The notes under the pieces: model-generated
The model's database searches: none
Seen by the model: only the letters and a program-made list of their open reading frames with translations
What the model was told of the DNA's origin: nothing
Position numbers and translations under genes: made by a program
In this document: positions 42,378 to 47,500 of the stretch, piece after piece
Position numbering within the stretch: the stretch's first letter is position 1
Layout: every line of letters starts with the position of its first letter
Assembly: GCA_963575745.1 (NCBI GenBank)
Contig: CAUYUJ010003991.1
Span: forward strand, 276,488 to 323,987
Source: Prorocentrum cordatum
Lineage: Eukaryota > Sar > Dinophyceae > Prorocentrales > Prorocentraceae
Direction: 5' to 3'
Length of the DNA: 47,500 nt

Positions 42378-42416
42378 GACTACTACTAGTACTACGACCA
42401 CTACTGATACTACTAC
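41780..42416 (+). repeat. block-structured (CNA)n trinucleotide array
   Basis: Successive blocks of (CTA)n, (CCA)n, (CTA)n, (CCA)n, (CGA)n, (CTA)n, (CCA)n, (CTA)n and so on, changing only the middle base. The array ends exactly where the spliced leader of LINE-B begins. Confidence 0.97.
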
Positions 42417-42438
42417 TCCGTAGCCATTTTGGCTCAAG
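42417..42438 (+). other. genomic copy of dinoflagellate spliced leader (DinoSL), exact
   Basis: TCCGTAGCCATTTTGGCTCA followed by AG matches all 22 positions of the conserved leader. It is joined directly to LINE-B sequence (GCCATGGATTCC) with no GT donor, so it is a processed, mRNA-derived leader and not an SL-RNA gene. Confidence 0.97.
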
Positions 42439-42566
42439 GCCATGGATTCCCAGCGGGTGCAAGTCACGAGGTGGCGCTGCGAGCACTCTGGGGGAGTGCT
42501 GGCGGGGCCAAAATCCTCTTCAACGATTCAGTGCGATCCAGTCAGTTGCCCCAGTCCTCGCGCGCT

Positions 42567-43567
42567 ATGGCCAGCCATGGGCGCAACGGACCCGAGGGGG
42601 CAGGCGTGGTGCTCCGCGGGCCCAAGCTGCCGCTCTGGCTCTGCTCCTGTGGGTGTGCATCCAACTGGGCAAGCAGGCTCAGGTGCAGAGAGTGCGACAG
42701 GCGGTGCTCCACCAAGGTTGAGGACGCTGCCAGGAAGGCGCACAAGGAGGCGATCAAGGGCGGGCCCAAGCCGGGCAGCCACCCGCAGCCCCGCGGGGTC
42801 TGGGCGCGGCAGAAGCTGGCCCCGTGGGAGCATGACAAGCTCCAGCGCCAGGACAGCGAGCTGGCCGCCCTTCGGCAGCAGGTCGAGGCGCTCAAGGCGG
42901 ACAGCGCCAAGGCCAAGCTCACAGCCCTCAGTGACCTCAAGGAGGAGCTCCAGAAGCTCGGGGGAGGCGAGCAGGCCACGAGCTGCGTCAAAGCTGTGGA
43001 GGCCAAGTACTCAGAGCCGCCCAAGCCCAAGAGCCTTCCAGCCCTCGAAGGGCAGCGCAGGAAGCTCGAGGGGCAGCTCCAGAAGGCGCTCGGCAAGGTC
43101 GCAGAGCTCGAGGACCAGCGTGCCAAGCTCGACCTGCGGATCGGCGAGGCCAAAGACTCGGTCGCTGAGCTCAAGGGCAAGCTGCAGGCGGCCGACGCCG
43201 AGATCGAGTCTCGCCACGCCGCAGGCGTACTCGGCGACGGGCTCAGGGGCTTGGCCAAGGTCCCCGAGCAGTTCAAGGCTACGGCAGTGGAGAACCAGGC
43301 AGTACTCCACGGACTCATCCAGTTGCAGGACGTCGTCAAGAAGGAGCAGGAGTCCCTGGAAGCTGCCGACGACGCTGCACCTGTTGCTGGTGCTGCTGCC
43401 ATGAGGATGTCCCTTGCAATGCTGAGCCAGGAGGAGAGTCCGTACCCGTCCCCGACGAGCTGGTCGACAGTCTCATGCAGGACGCCCCAGAAGGCGAGAG
43501 TCACGAGCAGCGGCGCAAGCGCATCAGCGACCTCATCGGGGCACAGTTCAAGAGGCCTCGGGTTTGA
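42567..43567 (+). CDS. LINE-B ORF1: zinc-finger and coiled-coil protein
   Basis: The first in-frame ATG is at 42567 (MASHGRNGPEG). The reading frame is also open upstream into the leader, but without an ATG; an out-of-frame ATG lies at 42442. Residues about 24-43 (WLCSCGCASNWASRLRCREC) resemble a RanBP2-type zinc finger (W-x-C...C...N...C-x2-C), a fold that binds RNA or protein. Residues about 92-260 are a long coiled coil (LAALRQQVEALKADSAKAKL and LEGQLQKALGKVAELEDQR). The natural C-terminus seems to be in the -1 frame: DELVDSLMQDAPEGESHEQR, then RKRISDLIGAQFKRPRV and TGA at 43565-43567. In the present copy, frame 0 instead runs on into the endonuclease, giving an 888-codon accidental fusion. 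ORF1 likely binds element RNA. Confidence 0.75.
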
Positions 43568-44733
43568 TCGCCTGCGGCTCTACTCGGTCAATGCGAACAC
43601 CGAGAAGGGATATCGGGACTTCCTCGACTGGCTGGACGGCCTGCACAGTCTCGGCGTGGCAGGGCCGATGAGGCGCCCAGCTGCAGACATCACCTTCGTA
43701 CAGGAGACGCGGGTGCGTGAAGGCGGCAGAGAGGCAGCCCAGCGGTGGCATCGCAAACGTGGCTTCGACTTCGACCTGGCTGCAGGGCACGGCACGGGTG
43801 AAGGGCCACTGTCTGTCTCAGGCGGGGTGGGCGTCGGCGTGCGGCAGCGGCTTGCGGTCGCCGCGATCGACACCAAGTTCAAGCAGCCCCACCGCGTGCT
43901 CAGACGGGTGGTCAACATAGGCGACGGGCTCGCCATCGATGTCATGTCGGTCTACCTTCGCGACGGGGAGGGCATGGGCGAGGCCAACGCAGACATCCTT
44001 TGGGACGTGGCGTCGCAGCTCAGAGTGGCGGCCCGGCCGTGGATTCTAGCTGGTGGCTTCAACATGGACCCCCTCCAGATCGCGGCGTGGGCGGCTACGA
44101 CTGGAGGACTCGCGCTGCATGCAGGTGCGGCGACCTGCAGGGCGGGGGCGCTCAGTGAGCTGGATTACGCGATCATCTCCGACGAGCTCCGGCATTTCGT
44201 GTTCAGCCACGGGCCAGTGGTCGAAGCCCCGATCGGGCCGCACAGCCCCGTCCTGTTGGAAGTTCGAGGGCTGCATGCGGACGCCGCGGCGCAGCAGCTA
44301 CACCGCGCAGCGCGGCTGCCGTTTGATCGGGCCATCGGCTGCACTCCCTGGGCCCCGCTGCCTGCCTGGACCTGGGAAGCGGGCACGGCCCCCCCTAGCC
44401 CGAGGGCTGCCATGCAGGAATGGCTCAGGCACGCCGAGGGCAACCTTCTCCCGCTCTACGACCTGCACGGCGACGAGGCTCAGAAGTTCGCAGGCAGGGC
44501 GGACGGAGTGCGCTTCGTCAACGTCTCGATCGCCGACGCCAGCCGTCGCCGCTGGGCACAGCTCAGCTCGCAGGAGACCCACGCCTGGGGCGGTCTTGTC
44601 AGCCTGCTGCAGCGGGCCGACCTGCTGGCGGCGCGAGGGAAGGACTCTCAGGGCTTGGCCAGCCTGGGCAGCCGCCTGAATGCGATGCGCCTGGCCGACC
44701 ACGACGGCAGCTGCGGCCCTGTGCCCAGGGGGG
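43560..44733 (+). CDS. LINE-B ORF2, endonuclease part (APE type, catalytic Asp lost)
   Basis: Domain order matches exonuclease III/APE-type nucleases: RLRLYSVNANTEKG (43570), the Glu motif TFVQETR with the Glu codon at 43704, YLRDGEGMGEANADILW, then LAGGFNMDP (about 44046) where the family has GDFN, SELDYAIIS (44156) and GPHSPVLLEV (44238) where SDHxP is usual. The GDFN Asp codon has become GGC, so the nuclease is probably inactive. A G6 run (44728-44733) ends the frame: beyond it the protein continues in the -1 frame. In an intact element this part makes the nick that primes reverse transcription. Confidence 0.82.
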
Positions 44734-47500
44734 AGCTGGGCGCCGCAGCTACCTCCAGCGACGCGGCATTGAGGAGGACCAGCACCAGGCCCGCCAGCGC
44801 AGCGACGCCGCAGCAGCCAGGAAGCAGTGGCCGGCCCGGGCCAAGGGTGCGGCCACAGGCGGGGGGAAGCTGGCCCATCGCTTCTCCAAGCCTGGGCCGC
44901 TGGCCAAGGCGACCCTCGCCACGGCAGACGAGGGCGAGGGCGACGCGCTTCCCGTCAACGGCGACGAGGCAGTGCAGCACTGCCTCAAGGAGTGGCCCCC
45001 GCTCTGGCTCGACCCTCGGCGCCGAGGAGGGCTCGAGGAGGCGGCCAGCTGGGAGGCAACCGAGCCGCTGCCGCACCTCGAGGTGGACAGCCTGAGGTAC
45101 CTGCTGAAGCGGCACGGGAGGTGGGCTGGCCTGGGGTGGGACCAGCTCCACCCGAGGCAGCTGCTCCGCTTGGATGAGCCCTTCCGCGTCAGGCTCCTCG
45201 AGGTGCTGGCCAGCTGGGAGGACGCGCCCGAGGCCTACCTGGATTGGCTCTCGGTCATCGTCTTCCGCGCCAAGGCCGACGGTGGCAGGAGGCCAATTGC
45301 GCTCACCTGCCTTCAGACACGGCTCTGGTCGGCCATGCGAGGGCCCATCGTCAGGGAATGGGAGGCGAAGCGCCATGGGGCCTGGTACATCGGAGGCGAG
45401 CTCAACACGTGCGAGAGGGCTGGCTGGGTACACCAGACCCTAACAGCCCTGGCCTACGAGAAAGGCCTCAGCACGGGCACGGTCCTGGGCGACCTGCGGA
45501 AGTTCTACGAGAACATCAGCCACAATGAGCTCTTGGTGGAGGCGAACTCCACGGGCTTCCCAGTCAAGCTCCTCAGGGCCTGTTGCGTCACGTACTCGGG
45601 CTACAGGGTCATTGCGGTTGACGGGGCCTGCAGCGCGCCCTTTCGAGCTACGGGCACGGTGCTCGCAGGCTGTTCATGCGCTACGGGCATTGCCAAGCTT
45701 CTCCTTTTCAGGTCCTTCAAGAAGGTCGCGGCCTTCTACCCCAGCGTGCGGCTGGGCAGCGTCGTCGACGACTTCGCGCTCCAGACGGTCGGCACCACGG
45801 GCATGGTGAAGGCTGTGCTAGGACCCGCCATGCGCATGCTGTTGGGCTGCTTTGACGAGAAGCGGGTGCCCGTCCACTTCGGGAAGCTGTGCTACCTCAC
45901 ACCCGACGCGGAGGTTGCGAGACAGCTGGAGTCGGAGTGGCCCGCCGAGGACGGCAGGGCGCAGCGTGGCAGGCTGCTGGGGAACGACGTGCACGACGGG
46001 CGCTGGAGGCGCACAGCCATCGGGGCACAGCGCGTCGAGGATGCGCTGGCCAGGTCTCGGCGGCTGCAGATACTGAGGACGGCTGGCGCTAAGGTCGCCA
46101 CGGTGCAGAGGGGCGGCCAAACGGCAGCCGCCACCCGGGGCTCAGCCACGACAGGCTTCGCCCCCTCGGTCCTACATGGGCTACGTGTGGCTGCAGCGCG
46201 TGGTGAAGGGCCCTTTGCGCCAGGTGCTTCAGTCGGCCTGGGGCTGAGGTGCTTCCCCAAAGGCATCGAGAGGGACCTCGCGGTGGTGCACGCGGGGCAG
46301 GTCGTGCTGCAGTTCGGCATGGCGCTCTGGCTGGGCTACCCCACCCCGTTCGCCCTCAGCGCGCTGCTGGAGAAGGCCAAGCAGCGGCTAGTGTCGGCGA
46401 AGCGGCCATGGGCAACCTGCAGGGACCCCGCGGCAGCCTTTTTCCTCACCATCAACAGGCTCGGCTGGTCCATCGAGGGCTGCAGGTATGTCACCACGGA
46501 CCAGGGGTTGGAGGTCGACCTCGCCAGGGTCTCGCCGTCCTTCAGCAAGGAGCTAGCAGAGGGGGCGGCCAAGAGGTGGTCGGACCGCGACGCCACCTTC
46601 AGGCTCTACCCCCACCAGGGCTCGGAGCTTTTCTGGGGCTCGCTGCAGCGTCTGGGCAGGACCAAGGAGTCGCTCGGCTGGCAGCAGCACCAGCGGGCGG
46701 CACTCCACTCAGTCATTTCAGGCACGGTACTTTCCCAGTCGCGGCTCTACAAGAGAGGCATGGCCTCAGAGTGGGAATGCCTCATATGCAGGAGCGCACC
46801 TGGCACAATCTGGCACAGGCTGTGCGGCTGCGACGGCCACGCGGCCTATCGCAAGGACGAGGCCTCGCCCGAGCTCCTTCGGCACGCGGAGGTGGCCCGG
46901 GCTGCAGGAGGCAATTGTGGCGAGATGTTCGGCAGGTGCCTCTTCCCGTCGCTCGACCATGTGATCCCGAGGCGAGACCCCGATGGAGACCCAGTTCTGT
47001 GGTGCCAGCGACCAGCCTCGGGGCACCTCAGAGGCCTCATCTTCACCGACGGCAGCGCGGTCGGCACGCGGCGGCCAGAGCTGCAGCGCGCGGGCTGGTC
47101 GCTCGTGCAGTGTGCCGGGCATGGGCGCATGGTCGCTGCAGCATGGGGTTGGGTGCCCCTCTCCATGGCGCCGCGGCAGGAAGCGCGGGACGGCCAGGAC
47201 TACGCCTACCACATGGCGGCGTTCCTCTGCGAGGGCCACATCGACTTCCAGACGGACTGCTCAGGGACGGTGGCCTGCGCCCTGCGGGGGGCAGCATGGG
47301 CATGCCGCCCTGGGTCCCCGAGGGCCCACATGTGGAACGCGTTCTACGCCTCCTTTGACAGCTCACGGAGCTACACTGTCACCAAGGTGCTGGCCCACGC
47401 CACAGCTGCCGACGTGGAGGCTGGTCGCGCGACCTGGTGGCAGCGAGCAGGCAACAAGCTCGCCGACGAGGCAGCGAAGGAGGGTGCTAAGCTGGCGCTG
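44734..47500 (+). CDS. LINE-B ORF2, reverse transcriptase, zinc finger and RNase H (open to window end)
   Basis: One frame is open without a stop from about 44734 to the last base; it begins GAGRRSYLQRRGIEEDQHQA and continues the endonuclease after the G6 shift. Reverse transcriptase: fingers ADGGRRPIALT (45278), motif A VLGDLRKFYENISHNEL (Asp 45491), motif B GTVLAGCSCATGIAKLLLF (about 45653), and motif C SVVDDFALQ (Asp pair 45767-45772). A finger CLICRSAPGTIWHRLCGC (about 46778-46833) follows. RNase H: IFTDGSA (Asp 47048), RQEARDG (Glu 47180), QTDCSG (Asp 47255), KVLAHAT (His 47396), GNKLADEAAK (Asp 47465). All five RNase H active-site positions are present. Only a few C-terminal residues are missing at the window edge. 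Confidence 0.88.

Larger units (their letters stand above)
42417..47500 (+). mobile_element. LINE-B: SL-headed non-LTR retrotransposon (5' complete, 3' beyond window)
   Basis: Order: spliced leader, 128-bp untranslated leader, ORF1 with zinc finger and coiled coil, ORF2 with APE-type endonuclease, reverse transcriptase, CCHC-like finger and RNase H. Only two single-base discontinuities and one lost catalytic residue are seen in 5 kb, so this copy is far younger than LINE-A. An RNase H places it outside LINE-A's lineage. The 3' end, tail and target-site duplication lie outside the window. Confidence 0.93.

Noticed and set aside
41751-42423. Poly-Tyr, poly-Thr and poly-Val frames
   Set aside because: Translation of the (CNA)n array.
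42417-42438. SL-RNA gene
   Set aside because: The leader is followed by retrotransposon sequence and not by a GT donor and Sm-site stem-loops.
42429-45095. Single 888-residue protein starting in the spliced leader
   Set aside because: The first codon is TTG within the leader; the frame joins ORF1 and the endonuclease by what looks like an accidental fusion, and its last 120 residues are out of frame relative to the reverse transcriptase.
46249-47358. 369-residue frame on the plus strand
   Set aside because: Out-of-frame shadow of the reverse transcriptase-RNase H coding; the frame with the catalytic motifs is open without interruption and runs off the window end.

Overview
ORGANISM. This is nuclear DNA of a dinoflagellate. 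The decisive evidence is two near-exact copies of the 22-nt dinoflagellate trans-spliced leader (DinoSL), at 3115-3136 (21/22) and 42417-42438 (22/22). Supporting evidence is high GC, very sparse exon-like coding, abundant micro- and minisatellites, and non-LTR retrotransposons of the type seen in dinoflagellate genomes. The species cannot be fixed from the sequence; a large, GC-rich, long-intron genome of Prorocentrum or Symbiodiniaceae type fits. No bacterial, organellar, viral or CRISPR-like locus was seen.

LAYOUT. 0-3.1 kb: GC-rich non-coding DNA with purine and pyrimidine tracts, a 53-bp tandem repeat and an ATGCC-like repeat. 3.1-8.5 kb: LINE-A, a decayed SL-headed non-LTR retrotransposon (coiled-coil ORF1, endonuclease, reverse transcriptase, C-terminal zinc finger) with many frameshifts. 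8.5-12.6 kb: hairpin, polypyrimidine tracts, TA and GA microsatellites, candidate exons and a foldback repeat. 12.66-14.24 kb: a 20-copy 78-bp minisatellite. 14.3-19.7 kb: dispersed repeat families and candidate exons. 19.7-22.4 kb: AT-rich island, nested CCACCCGCGA arrays, and a clear 3' splice site. 22.5-27.1 kb: more dispersed repeats and a 21-bp array. 27-31 kb: purine-rich and GAT tracts. 31.2-33.6 kb: a 90-bp minisatellite and a ~45-bp degenerate array. 34.7-36.8 kb: remnant of a Copia-like gag-protease region. 37.4 kb: a near-perfect 61-bp hairpin. 38-42.4 kb: CA repeats, a candidate exon between Y and R tracts, and 640 bp of (CNA)n. 42.4-47.5 kb: LINE-B, a younger SL-headed element whose reverse transcriptase-RNase H frame is open to the window end.

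HOW IT FITS TOGETHER. The two LINEs lie in the same orientation, belong to different lineages (only LINE-B shows an RNase H), and both begin exactly at a spliced leader that abuts a trinucleotide microsatellite. That is what reverse transcription of trans-spliced mature mRNA, rather than of a genomic transcript with its own internal promoter, would leave. Short charged or coiled-coil exon candidates recur on the plus strand, several between an upstream pyrimidine tract and a downstream purine tract. I infer, with moderate-to-low confidence, that the window lies largely in introns of one or more plus-strand host genes, with the retroelements and satellites as intron or intergenic filler. Long open frames across the satellite arrays are mostly artefacts of repeat periods divisible by three.
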